Of a stretch of DNA of 64,000 nucleotides, positions 1 to 7,491 are shown piece by piece. The notes under the pieces were generated by a model, which ran no database searches, was not told where the DNA came from, and worked only from the letters and a program-made list of their open reading frames with translations. The position numbers were made by a program, and so were the translations under genes. Numbering within the stretch: the first letter of the stretch is position 1; every line of letters begins with the position of its first letter. The stretch is from UBA1858 sp965262455 (lineage in GTDB: Bacteria > Pseudomonadota > Gammaproteobacteria > UBA4575). The DNA is taken from assembly GCA_965262455.1 (NCBI GenBank), contig CBDHFH010000003.1:469854-533853 (forward strand). Direction: 5' to 3'.

Positions 1-1
1 T

Positions 2-394
2 GATCTATGCCTAGAATTTCCCAATCATATTATTGTTGGTCTCGATGCTAAAGACGGCAAAGTCGCTATCGATGGTTGGTCTAAATTGTCTCATCACGAT
101 GTGATTGATTTGGCCCAGCACTTTGAGGCGGATGGAGTAGCTGCCATTGTTTTCACTGATGTCAGCCGTGATGGCATGATGCAGGGATTAAATGTCGAAT
201 CCACAGTAGAACTCGCTGAGGCCATTCATATTCCTGTGATTGCTTCCGGTGGAGTCACCAGCATAGATGATATAAAAAATATATGCTCAACAGACGAAGA
301 GGGGATTATCGGCGTGATTGTTGGAAGAGCGTTATATGAAGGAACGATAGACCTAGCAGAAGCACATCAGATTGCTAGTCAACATATGGCTTAA
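2..394 (+). CDS. hisA: HisA, 3' part (ProFAR isomerase), cut by window start
   Basis: Phosphoribosylformimino-AICAR ribotide isomerase, a cytoplasmic (beta/alpha)8-barrel enzyme of histidine synthesis. An open frame enters from the left edge and encodes about 130 residues of the C-terminal half. Visible motifs are IIVGLDAKDGKVAIDGW, the phosphate-binding FTDVSRDGM and the second phosphate loop VIASGGV, followed by a final GVIVGRALYEG. The start codon lies outside the window, so an apparent ATG at 86 is internal. It is followed 15 bases later by hisF, the usual order in a his operon. A distant HisF-like assignment is unlikely because true hisF follows. Confidence 0.95.
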   Translation, partial: DLCLEFPNHIIVGLDAKDGKVAIDGWSKLSHHDVIDLAQHFEADGVAAIVFTDVSRDGMMQGLNVESTVELAEAIHIPVIASGGVTSIDDIKNICSTDEEGIIGVIVGRALYEGTIDLAEAHQIASQHMA

Positions 395-409
395 TGCCAA
401 CATTAATAC

Positions 410-1183
410 ATGTCTTTAGCGAAAAGAATTATTCCCTGTTTAGATGTTGATGCTGGGCGAGTGGTCAAGGGCGTCAAATTTGTCGACATCCGTGATGCGG
501 GTGATCCTGTCGAGGTTGCCAAACGCTACAATAAAGAAGGCGCCGACGAAATTACCTTTTTAGATATCACGGCGAGCTCGGATGAGCGAGATACTATAGA
601 ACACGTGGTAGAGAAAGTGGCATCACAAGTATTCATCCCGTTAACGGTAGGTGGGGGCATTCGCTCAATTGCCGATATCCGTCGCATGCTCAATGCAGGG
701 GCAGATAAAGTCGGCATCAATACGGCGGCAGTTCATAATCCAGAATTTGTCCAAGAAGCCTCAGAGAAAGTGGGGTCTCAATGCATTGTAGTGTCGATTG
801 ACGCTAAACGCGTATCCAATGATCAAGCGCCGAGTAAGTGGGAAATTTTCACTCATGGTGGACGTAAACCGACTGGTATAGATGCATTAGAATGGGCGAA
901 AAAGATGGCTGACTATGGTGCAGGGGAAGTATTACTCACCAGTATGGACCGAGATGGCACAAAATCAGGGTTTGATATTGAGCTTACGCGGGCTATCAGT
1001 GAGGCAGTGAGTATCCCGGTGATTGCTTCAGGCGGGGTAGGCAACTTAAGTCATTTGAGTGCCGGCGTGACTGAGGGTCGAGCAGATGCGGTGCTTGCCG
1101 CCAGCATATTTCATTTTGGCGAATATTCCATTGCGCAGGCGAAGCAACACATGAAGGATCAAGGCATTACCGTTCGGGGCTAA
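410..1183 (+). CDS. hisF: HisF, cyclase subunit of imidazole glycerol phosphate synthase
   Basis: With HisH it converts PRFAR and glutamine-derived ammonia into imidazole glycerol phosphate and AICAR in the cytoplasm. The 257-residue length is normal. The barrel opens with LAKRIIPCLDVD, where Asp12 is the expected catalytic acid, and the second catalytic Asp is D131 in VVSIDAK. Phosphate-binding loops GGGIRS and IASGGVG are present. It lies directly downstream of hisA, apparently co-transcribed. HisH is not in the window and presumably lies upstream of hisA. Confidence 0.97.
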   Translation: MSLAKRIIPCLDVDAGRVVKGVKFVDIRDAGDPVEVAKRYNKEGADEITFLDITASSDERDTIEHVVEKVASQVFIPLTVGGGIRSIADIRRMLNAGADKVGINTAAVHNPEFVQEASEKVGSQCIVVSIDAKRVSNDQAPSKWEIFTHGGRKPTGIDALEWAKKMADYGAGEVLLTSMDRDGTKSGFDIELTRAISEAVSIPVIASGGVGNLSHLSAGVTEGRADAVLAASIFHFGEYSIAQAKQHMKDQGITVRG

Positions 1184-1264
1184 ACTTTCTCTGCTCTGTA
1201 CCGTCTGAATAACACCAATGCTAGGCTGTGATATCCTTCATATTCAATCCCTAGAAGTGTGACT

Positions 1265-1588
1265 ATGCAAAACCACGAAATTCTCGAACAATTGCAAAGT
1301 GTGCTTATTTCACGAAAAAGTGCGGCCGCTGACGAGTCTTATGTGGCGGGCTTATATGATAAGGGTATCGATCACATACTGAAAAAAGTAGGTGAGGAAT
1401 CCAGTGAAGTGATTATTGCGGCAAAAGGATCCGATACTGTCGCGTTAACCAAAGAGGTAGCAGATCTTTGGTTTCACTGCATGGTAATGCTAGCGGATAA
1501 AGATATTGACATAAACGATGTATTAGCAGAATTAAGTCATCGTTTTGGAACCTCGGGCTTAGAAGAAAAAGCCAGTCGTTCTACTTAA
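1265..1588 (+). CDS. hisE: HisE, phosphoribosyl-ATP pyrophosphatase
   Basis: Hydrolyses phosphoribosyl-ATP to phosphoribosyl-AMP, the second step of histidine synthesis. The protein is 107 residues from the ATG at 1265. An AGAAG seven bases before that ATG favours it over the in-frame GTG at 1259. The MazG-like helical core shows KVGEESSEVIIAAK and EVADLWFHCMVML, whose acidic residues bind magnesium. It is a stand-alone HisE with no fused HisI domain, and no hisI gene sits between hisF and hisE. The tat genes follow at once, as in many pseudomonads. Confidence 0.95.
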   Translation: MQNHEILEQLQSVLISRKSAAADESYVAGLYDKGIDHILKKVGEESSEVIIAAKGSDTVALTKEVADLWFHCMVMLADKDIDINDVLAELSHRFGTSGLEEKASRST

Positions 1589-1614
1589 CACATAAAGAAT
1601 TTTGGAGACATTAA

Positions 1615-1794
1615 ATGGGCATTAGTATTTGGCAGTTGTTAATCATCTTAGCCATAGTTTTGTTATTGTTTGGAACAAAACGCCTGAAGAATATTGGTGG
1701 TGATGTAGGTGGCGCGATCAAAAACTTCAAGTCAGCTGTAAAAGAAGGTGAGGAAGAAAACACGTCCGATTCTGACAAACCTAAAGACAGTTAA
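1615..1794 (+). CDS. tatA: TatA, twin-arginine translocase pore subunit
   Basis: A 59-residue protein with one N-terminal membrane helix (about residues 5-20) followed by FGTKRLKNIGGDVGGAIKNFK, the TatA/E signature of an FG hinge and an amphipathic helix. The tail is acidic. It would oligomerise to form the passage for folded proteins bearing twin-arginine signals. It is short compared with about 89 residues in Escherichia coli, but the conserved part is complete. A GGAG ribosome binding site lies eight bases before the ATG. It is followed by tatB and tatC. Confidence 0.93.
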   Translation: MGISIWQLLIILAIVLLLFGTKRLKNIGGDVGGAIKNFKSAVKEGEEENTSDSDKPKDS

Positions 1795-1814
1795 ACAAAG
1801 CTCTATCTCTATAT

Positions 1815-2141
1815 ATGTTTGACTTTAGCTTTTGGGAGCTGGCAATTGTTCTGATTGTGGCCTTATTAGTTGTCGGGCCTGACAAACTCCCTGTGCTGGC
1901 CGCAAAAATCGGTCGCTGGATCGGTAAAGCAAAACGCATGATGATGTCAGTACGCTCAGATATTGAAAACGAACTTAAAGCGGCCGAATTAAAAGAAATG
2001 CTTGAAAAACAACAAAGTGAAATTTCTCAATTGAGAAATATACTTAATGATACTCAGTCGGATGCGCAACAAGAAGTTCAAAAAGCCTTAGATAGTATTC
2101 CATCTGATAGCGTGGAAAAAACGGCTAACAAACTCGATTAA
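1815..2141 (+). CDS. tatB: TatB, twin-arginine translocase receptor subunit
   Basis: A 108-residue protein with one N-terminal membrane helix (about residues 6-22), the TatB-type VVGPDKLPVLAAKIGRW hinge and amphipathic helix, and a charged coiled-coil-like tail. In the family TatB joins TatC in recognising twin-arginine signal peptides. The GPDKLP motif separates it from TatA, which has FGTKRL here. It lies between tatA and tatC in one operon. Confidence 0.94.
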   Translation: MFDFSFWELAIVLIVALLVVGPDKLPVLAAKIGRWIGKAKRMMMSVRSDIENELKAAELKEMLEKQQSEISQLRNILNDTQSDAQQEVQKALDSIPSDSVEKTANKLD

Positions 2142-2165
2142 TTAATCTCTAAACTCTCTTGTTCT

Positions 2166-3014
2166 ATGTCAACAGAAGCGTCTAATGAAACAGATAAGCA
2201 AGAGTCTCTAGTCAGCCATCTCGTCGAACTTCGAAATCGTTTAATTAAAATTGTCATAGGCATTGTAGTAGTCCTGTTGGGCCTTTTCCCTTTTGCCAAT
2301 CAAATCTATTCTTTCTTAGCTGAACCATTACTCAAGCACTTGCCTGAAAGTAGCACAATGGTTGCCATTGATGTGGCTTCACCATTTCTAACGCCGTTCA
2401 AATTAGTCATGTTGTTGGCAATCGTGCTAACCATTCCGTGGATTCTTTATCAGCTCTGGGCATTTATCGCGCCTGGTTTGTATAAACATGAAAAGCGGCT
2501 GGTGATGCCTTTGCTTGTGTCGAGTTCAATTTTATTTTACCTGGGCATGGTGTTCGCGTATTTCGTGGTATTTCCACTGGTGTTTGGTTTTTTCACCAAA
2601 GTGACACCGGATGGGGTTGCGGTGATGACAGATATAAGTCGTTATCTAGACTTTGTCACTAAAATGTTTATTGCTTTTGGTGCTGCTTTCGAAGTGCCTG
2701 TGTTAACGTTCGTACTGGTCATGACAGGAGTGACTACAGTAGAGGCATTATCTGCAGCACGATCTTATGTCATTGTGGCTGCTTTTGTTGTCGGCATGTT
2801 GTTAACTCCGCCGGATGTCATTTCACAATTATTACTTGCTTTTCCAGTATGGTTACTGTTTGAATTAGGTTTGTTGATGTCTAGAATTTTCAATAAAAAA
2901 GTTAATGTCGAGAATAATCGATTTCGGCCGATGACAGATGAAGAAATGGATCTTGAGCTTGATGAAATAGAGTTACTTGAGTCTGAACAAGAAAACAAAA
3001 TTGATAAACCATAA
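2166..3014 (+). CDS. tatC: TatC, twin-arginine translocase core subunit
   Basis: Multi-spanning inner-membrane protein of 282 residues with the expected six hydrophobic helices. The N-terminus carries the conserved SLVSHLVELRNRLIK, which contacts the twin-arginine signal. The periplasmic loop containing LAEPL and the FEVPVLTFVL helix are typical. The C-terminal tail is long and acidic, rich in Glu and Asp over the last 30 residues, somewhat longer than in E. coli (258 residues). Last gene of tatABC; gpmI starts 12 bases later and may be co-transcribed. Confidence 0.96.
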   Translation: MSTEASNETDKQESLVSHLVELRNRLIKIVIGIVVVLLGLFPFANQIYSFLAEPLLKHLPESSTMVAIDVASPFLTPFKLVMLLAIVLTIPWILYQLWAFIAPGLYKHEKRLVMPLLVSSSILFYLGMVFAYFVVFPLVFGFFTKVTPDGVAVMTDISRYLDFVTKMFIAFGAAFEVPVLTFVLVMTGVTTVEALSAARSYVIVAAFVVGMLLTPPDVISQLLLAFPVWLLFELGLLMSRIFNKKVNVENNRFRPMTDEEMDLELDEIELLESEQENKIDKP

Positions 3015-3026
3015 TAACTCGCAGTT

Positions 3027-4568
3027 ATGGCAGACACGGAACAAGACACAATTAAACGCGCGATATTAATTATCCTTGATGGTTTTGGCGTAAATGATGA
3101 AGGAGAACATAATGGTGTGACAGAGGCACATACCCCTGTGCTTGATCAATACTTCTCTCAGTACCCTTACACCACATTAGAAGCCTCAGGCGCAGCTGTT
3201 GGTTTACCTGATGGCCAAATGGGGAATTCTGAAGTCGGCCATATTACGATGGGTTGTGGCAACATCATTCATCAAGACTTAGTGTTGATAAATGATGCTA
3301 TACACAATGGTAGCTTTTTTAAAAATCCAGTTCTTGTAAACGCATTACAAAAAGCAAAAGACAAATCACGTCCTATTCATTTATTGGGCTTAGTGTCTGA
3401 CGGGGGAGTCCATTCACATATTGAACACCTAAAAGCACTACTGATGATGTGCAAACTTAATGGTGTCAAGCCTGCGGTACATATGATTACTGATGGTCGT
3501 GATACTAGTCCAAATAGTGCGTTAAGTTATTATGAAGACATTAAAGACTTGCTCAATGAAACAAATGGTGCGGTACATAGTGTTATTGGTCGTTACTATG
3601 CGATGGATCGTGATCGCCGTTGGGAACGTACTGAAGCCGCATGGAAAACACTGGTGAGTGATTGTGGGTTACATGCCTCTAATGCACGTGAAGCTATCAA
3701 GGCGTCCTACGAGAAAGAGGTTTATGATGAATTCATTGAACCGACAGTGATCAAGGATACCAGTCGTATCGAGAATGACGACGAAGTTATATTCTTTAAT
3801 TTTCGCAATGACAGGCCTCGCCAATTAGGTGCAGCATTAGCAGAGCCGCACTTCAATGATTTTGATCGTGGGCAATTCCCTGCGGTAAGCATGTGCACCA
3901 TGACAGTATTTCATTCATCTTTTTGTAGTCCAGTCGCCTTTACTTCTGAGCATCCGAAAGTATCCCTTGCTGAAGTAGTAAGCAATATGGGGTTAAAACA
4001 ATTGCATTGCGCAGAAACTGAAAAATACCCTCATGTCACTTTCTTCATCAATGGCGGCAAAGAAAAACCTTATCCTGGTGAAGATAGGATTATGGTGCCT
4101 TCGCCCAAGGTGGCGACCTATGACTTGAAACCAGAAATGAGTGCTAAAGAAGTCGCCGATGTTGTGATTAATTCTATACAGCAGGGCGAACATAGTTTAA
4201 TTATTGTTAACTTTGCCAATGGCGATATGGTAGGACACACTGCCGTGCCAACAGCAATTATTAAAGCACTAGAGGTAATGGATAACGAAGTCGGCAGAGT
4301 GCTCCATGCGGCAATTAATCAACAGGTTAATGTTTTACTGACATCCGATCATGGTAACTGTGATGAAATGTACGACGCATTAACGGGTGACCCTCACACC
4401 CAGCACACAACAAATCCGGTGCCATGCATGGTAATCAATCATGCAGAGAGTCAAACACAATTAGCCAAGGGTATGGGTTTGGGCTCGGTCACGCCCACGA
4501 TACTAGATTTAATGAATATTCCAATACCTGGAAATATGCAAGAACCTTCATTAATAGTTAAGAAATAA
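3027..4568 (+). CDS. gpmI: Cofactor-independent phosphoglycerate mutase
   Basis: Interconverts 3- and 2-phosphoglycerate in glycolysis and gluconeogenesis, using two manganese ions and a phosphoserine intermediate. The 513-residue length is normal. Key features are ILIILDGFG (D18), the nucleophile S68 in QMGNSEVGH, DGRDTSPNSA, the Arg-rich GRYYAMDRDRRWER, NFRNDRPRQL, SDHGNCDEM and the HTTNPVP loop. One stretch is unusual: after the nucleophile the family norm is close to GAGR-VYQ-LTRI, but here it reads GCGNIIHQDLVLI, losing two usually conserved arginines. Convergent with the next gene, only 14 bases away, with no clear terminator. Confidence 0.95.
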   Translation: MADTEQDTIKRAILIILDGFGVNDEGEHNGVTEAHTPVLDQYFSQYPYTTLEASGAAVGLPDGQMGNSEVGHITMGCGNIIHQDLVLINDAIHNGSFFKNPVLVNALQKAKDKSRPIHLLGLVSDGGVHSHIEHLKALLMMCKLNGVKPAVHMITDGRDTSPNSALSYYEDIKDLLNETNGAVHSVIGRYYAMDRDRRWERTEAAWKTLVSDCGLHASNAREAIKASYEKEVYDEFIEPTVIKDTSRIENDDEVIFFNFRNDRPRQLGAALAEPHFNDFDRGQFPAVSMCTMTVFHSSFCSPVAFTSEHPKVSLAEVVSNMGLKQLHCAETEKYPHVTFFINGGKEKPYPGEDRIMVPSPKVATYDLKPEMSAKEVADVVINSIQQGEHSLIIVNFANGDMVGHTAVPTAIIKALEVMDNEVGRVLHAAINQQVNVLLTSDHGNCDEMYDALTGDPHTQHTTNPVPCMVINHAESQTQLAKGMGLGSVTPTILDLMNIPIPGNMQEPSLIVKK

Positions 4569-4582
4569 ATATTCCCTAAGCA

Positions 4583-5395
4583 TTAATCAAACGGGTTCCA
4601 CCACTTTTTCTTTTTTTTCTTTTCTTCCTGAATATCGTCATAAGAAGGTTGAGATGCAAGGTACTCTTCTTCTGAGGGGGGCACATAGGAATCATCAAGC
4701 ACTCTAGCTACTTCACTTTGATCGCTGCCTTCAATTTGTTGTTGGTAAGTTGCCGATAAGGTTCTGATCGCATTGACAACTTGAGGAGGTGAGGCGCTTT
4801 TTCTTAATGGAATATTTGTTGTGTTACCCTTTTCTTGTGATTCATATTTTCTTTGCAGTAAAAACCTTAGGTCTGGTGCAAATTGCGCCCAGGGATCAGC
4901 GGTGACGAACTTCCGTTTAATATTATTGCTGACAACTTGGATATTCTGTTGACCAAATAATAATAATGAGGCACCTGCTTCTGATACGTTTAAGCCTTCT
5001 CTAGAGATAGAAAATGCAACATCAATACACTTATCAATTCGTTGGTCTTTTTCTGGTGAGTTACCTGCACGAACACAGACTTTTTTAATAAATTTGATAT
5101 CGGTATCTGTGACGTCAACAGAGCGGCCGTCAATGCTACCTCTTAGCTGACTTTCTGCTTTTCTTTCTTCAGCTGTGTTGCCGGATCCATAGCCCTCTTG
5201 CACTATGACGACAGGCTTTTGGTAGGGCTGATAAGTTGGTTGTGTGTCTGCTGATTGCGAGCAAAGCTTAGTAATTTGCTCTTGGTTGAATCCCTTGTCC
5301 AAATAAAACTGAATAGTGTCTTGTGTACAATTGGCCCAAGAATATGAGGGTAAGAAGAGTAGTAAAGGTAAACTAAAAACTAAGTGTTTCAACAT
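4583..5395 (-). CDS. Small exported protein of unknown function
   Basis: I do not recognise a named family. The chosen ATG at 5395 gives 270 residues starting with a clear signal peptide (MLKHLVFSLPLLLFLPSYSWA); an upstream in-frame ATG at 5473 would bury it behind 26 polar residues. The mature N-terminus has NCTQDTIQFYLDKGFNQEQITKLC, a two-Cys, helix-turn-helix-sized segment of a type I have seen in gammaproteobacterial exported proteins. More cysteines follow in the middle (KKVCVRAG, IDKCIDVAF). The tail is lysine-rich and ends in KKKKKKWWNPFD. It lies downstream of the porin but behind a terminator, so it is probably transcribed separately. Confidence 0.7.
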   Translation of the reverse strand: MLKHLVFSLPLLLFLPSYSWANCTQDTIQFYLDKGFNQEQITKLCSQSADTQPTYQPYQKPVVIVQEGYGSGNTAEERKAESQLRGSIDGRSVDVTDTDIKFIKKVCVRAGNSPEKDQRIDKCIDVAFSISREGLNVSEAGASLLLFGQQNIQVVSNNIKRKFVTADPWAQFAPDLRFLLQRKYESQEKGNTTNIPLRKSASPPQVVNAIRTLSATYQQQIEGSDQSEVARVLDDSYVPPSEEEYLASQPSYDDIQEEKKKKKKWWNPFD

Positions 5396-5492
5396 GTATG
5401 CGTGCCTGGGTGAAATATAGTTATTATGGACATGAATACTACAAGATAGTTTGCATAAAATCAGCTTTATCAAATAAATTATTAATAGACAT

Positions 5493-5524
5493 AAAAAAAG
5501 CAGGCTCCCTAGGAGCCTGCTTTA
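5493..5524 (-). terminator. Rho-independent terminator of the porin gene
   Basis: A perfect 9-bp stem (GCAGGCTCC / GGAGCCTGC) with a 3-base loop spans 5500-5520. On the minus strand it is followed by a run of seven T, so it ends transcription coming from the porin gene that stops at 5554. On the plus strand only three T follow, so it is mainly one-directional. Confidence 0.9.
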
Positions 5525-5553
5525 TGTGACTTAATTAAGAATTAACTCTTAAT

Positions 5554-6858
5554 TTAGAACCACTGTACGATACCAAAAGCAAACATATCTGCATCGCCAC
5601 CAACTACAGTACCAGCCCCGCCAATACCGAAGTCATAGTTAGCGTTATCTTCGTTGTCAACATCAGAGTATGTCAAACGCAGTTCTGTACCTGCAGGCAT
5701 TGTGTAGAAAATACCAAGGTTGAACGCAGTCGCATCAGTGTCATCTTCTGTAACGTTACAAGAACTACAATCAAACTCATCAGCATCCATATAAGAGAAA
5801 CGGAAGTCAAATCCATTTCCAAATGTCTGCTTACCAGAAACCATCCAAGCAGTACGGTCCATATCTAAGTTAGCAGCATCTGTAGTTAGTGAAGTATTGC
5901 CGCTAAGTAGTGTACCACCTGAACAGTTTTCCCAGTCATACTCTAAATCTTCCCACATAACAGAAATCTGAGTTGTCTGGCCAGTTCCCCATGAGTGAAT
6001 GTAGCGACCTGCTAAACGGTATGATTTATCGTCAGAGTCTTCACAAGCGAAACTCGCTGCAGCCCACTCATCATGTTGCTGGTAAGTTGCTGCAAGCCAT
6101 ACGTTGCCACCATTCGCTAGAGTGTTCTCATAGGCAACACCCATTGACCAAATGCGAGGATCAACTTCTTCAACAGTAGCGAGTGAAGTTGTAACTTCAG
6201 TTTCTTCTAGACCATTGTTGTTAGTAGTGGCAATTCTGAAGCTAAGTCCATTCAAATTTGGCGACCAGTACTGTATGATCTCTTCCTGACGACGGTTGAA
6301 ACCTTGTGTGTTTGCACCAACGAAACCAAAACCACCATTATAAAATAATGTGCCGTAGCCGACAGAACCCATGATTGAGGTATGTGAGTCAGCGCCTGCA
6401 TCATAGAAAGGGTCAACCCATTGTGCAACCATTTCATTGTACGGAAGCAACCATTGTCCAAACATGATTTCACCAAACGATCCACTCAAGCTGATTTTAC
6501 TGTTTCTGTTACAGAAATCAGAAGCACCGTTTAGCCTGTTATGGAATGTGAATTGTTCACATTGGAAGTTAACATTGATGTCTTGGCCGCCCATAGACAT
6601 ACCTGTTGGCAATGTTGCTGCAAAACCAATGTTGGCAGCATTGTTGTTGATTCGTGAAAAATCACGATCGCGCTGACCATCTGGGTTAGCTACTAAGTCA
6701 ATAGAAGTTGTATCAACTGAGACATGTTCCCATGACCAGTTTTGCCATCCGTAGATAGTCCAGTTTGAATTAGCGTTACCACCACCAACACCACCAGCCA
6801 TTACAGCTGAAGATGCTAGGCCTAGTGCTAGCGCTGTTCCTAATAGTTTAATTTTCAT
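5554..6858 (-). CDS. Gram-negative porin
   Basis: Outer-membrane beta-barrel channel. The ATG at 6858 is preceded by AGGAG and gives 434 residues with a classic signal peptide (MKIKLLGTALALGLASSAVMA, cut after residue 21). The mature protein has alternating short polar and aromatic strands, a porin-like FGEIMFGQW segment, and ends in the terminal Trp-Phe that the BAM machinery reads. Three cysteine pairs are likely in extracellular loops (CEQF...DFC, CEDS...ENC, CSSC), which is uncommon in classical porins. It is alone, with its own terminator and a long, palindrome-rich upstream region. The substrate cannot be told from sequence. Confidence 0.85.
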   Translation of the reverse strand: MKIKLLGTALALGLASSAVMAGGVGGGNANSNWTIYGWQNWSWEHVSVDTTSIDLVANPDGQRDRDFSRINNNAANIGFAATLPTGMSMGGQDINVNFQCEQFTFHNRLNGASDFCNRNSKISLSGSFGEIMFGQWLLPYNEMVAQWVDPFYDAGADSHTSIMGSVGYGTLFYNGGFGFVGANTQGFNRRQEEIIQYWSPNLNGLSFRIATTNNNGLEETEVTTSLATVEEVDPRIWSMGVAYENTLANGGNVWLAATYQQHDEWAAASFACEDSDDKSYRLAGRYIHSWGTGQTTQISVMWEDLEYDWENCSGGTLLSGNTSLTTDAANLDMDRTAWMVSGKQTFGNGFDFRFSYMDADEFDCSSCNVTEDDTDATAFNLGIFYTMPAGTELRLTYSDVDNEDNANYDFGIGGAGTVVGGDADMFAFGIVQWF

Positions 6859-7005
6859 TGAGACTCCTCTCATTGATTTATTTAAGTTAAAAGTACTCGA
6901 GTAATTACTTGGCGCAGATAATTTTAGTCAGATTGCTACCGCATCCCTACCGTCTCTAATCTGCTAAGCAATGGTTTAAGTTACTAAGTATTCTTTGAGT
7001 AACCT

Positions 7006-7037
7006 GTTAAGTATGTTGTATATGCAACATACTTAAC
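7006..7037. repeat. Perfect 13-bp inverted repeat (operator-like)
   Basis: Arms GTTAAGTATGTTG and CAACATACTTAAC are exact reverse complements around a 6-base TATATG spacer. The core TGTTG-N6-CAACA recurs in looser form at 7108-7125 (N8) and at 7244-7260 (N8). No T-run follows. This looks more like a binding site for a dimeric regulator than a terminator. It lies about 150 bases upstream of the porin start codon. Confidence 0.7.
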
Positions 7038-7107
7038 TGACATTGCCTATCAAGCGTTGCAATCCTACCACAGAGATTTTGCGAGATACCAACAAAAATG
7101 CATATTT

Positions 7108-7125
7108 TGTTGTATAAGAGCAACA
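7108..7125. repeat. Second TGTTG/CAACA palindrome
   Basis: TGTTG-TATAAGAG-CAACA, sharing TGTTGTATA with the palindrome at 7014-7029. The starts of the two cores are 94 bases apart, about nine helical turns, so both would face the same side of the DNA. Confidence 0.45.
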
Positions 7126-7179
7126 CTTAAAAATTTTATATAACTTGTTGATTTATATGCTTTTATTAAACTGACATTA

Positions 7180-7211
7180 AGAAATTGTGTGGTTTAGCAC
7201 ACACAATTTCT
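7180..7211. repeat. 12-bp perfect inverted repeat
   Basis: Arms AGAAATTGTGTG and CACACAATTTCT around an 8-base loop. There is no T-run on either side. It differs in sequence from the TGTTG/CAACA palindromes. It could be an operator or an RNA hairpin. Confidence 0.6.
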
Positions 7212-7233
7212 GTGATAAGTCTAACTACTAATC

Positions 7234-7270
7234 TGAGCAATAATGTTGTGAAAATACAACTTATTGCTCA
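7234..7270. repeat. Imperfect inverted repeat with a TGTTG...CAAC core
   Basis: Outer arms TGAGCAATAA and TTATTGCTCA pair exactly; the inner GTTGT/ACAAC pairs after one bulged T. The inner core repeats the GTTG-N8-CAAC spacing of the site at 7108. No T-run follows. Confidence 0.55.
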
Positions 7271-7407
7271 ATATCTACTGTTATAGATGTATTTTGCAGT
7301 TGTTGGAGTATTGATCTCATCAGGAATAAGTGTAGGGTTATCTAATGTTGCGATAAAAATTGCATGTTTAATCATATAGTTAAGTAAATTATTAACGATT
7401 TAATGAC

Positions 7408-7488
7408 ATGACAATCAATCTAACCATTGCGCTTATAATCTTAGTGTTGAGCATTGCCTGGCTGATGTGGGGATGGGCTAAGCGGTAA
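7408..7488 (+). CDS. Possible 26-residue membrane micro-protein
   Basis: A short frame encoding MTINLTIALIILVLSIAW followed by LMWGWAKR and a stop. It has one strongly hydrophobic helix and ends in a Trp-rich, positively charged tail, the shape of many real one-span micro-proteins. There is no clear ribosome binding site, and it ends three bases before the convergent gene. It may be chance; only its composition supports it. Confidence 0.25.
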   Translation: MTINLTIALIILVLSIAWLMWGWAKR

Positions 7489-7491
7489 ACA

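Larger units (their letters stand above)
6874..7407. other. Long AT-rich non-coding stretch upstream of the porin gene
   Basis: More than 500 bases without a convincing gene on either strand. It contains three inverted repeats, annotated separately at 7006-7037, 7180-7211 and 7234-7270, and a smaller related palindrome at 7108-7125. The sequence AACTGACATT occurs twice (7035-7044 and 7169-7178). None of the hairpins is followed by a T-run, so they do not look like terminators. The part nearest 6858 must hold the porin promoter, but I see no convincing -35/-10 pair. Confidence 0.6.

Noticed and set aside
7006..7270. CRISPR-like array
   Set aside because: There are only three loosely related palindromes at uneven distances, without repeated units of constant length or spacers.
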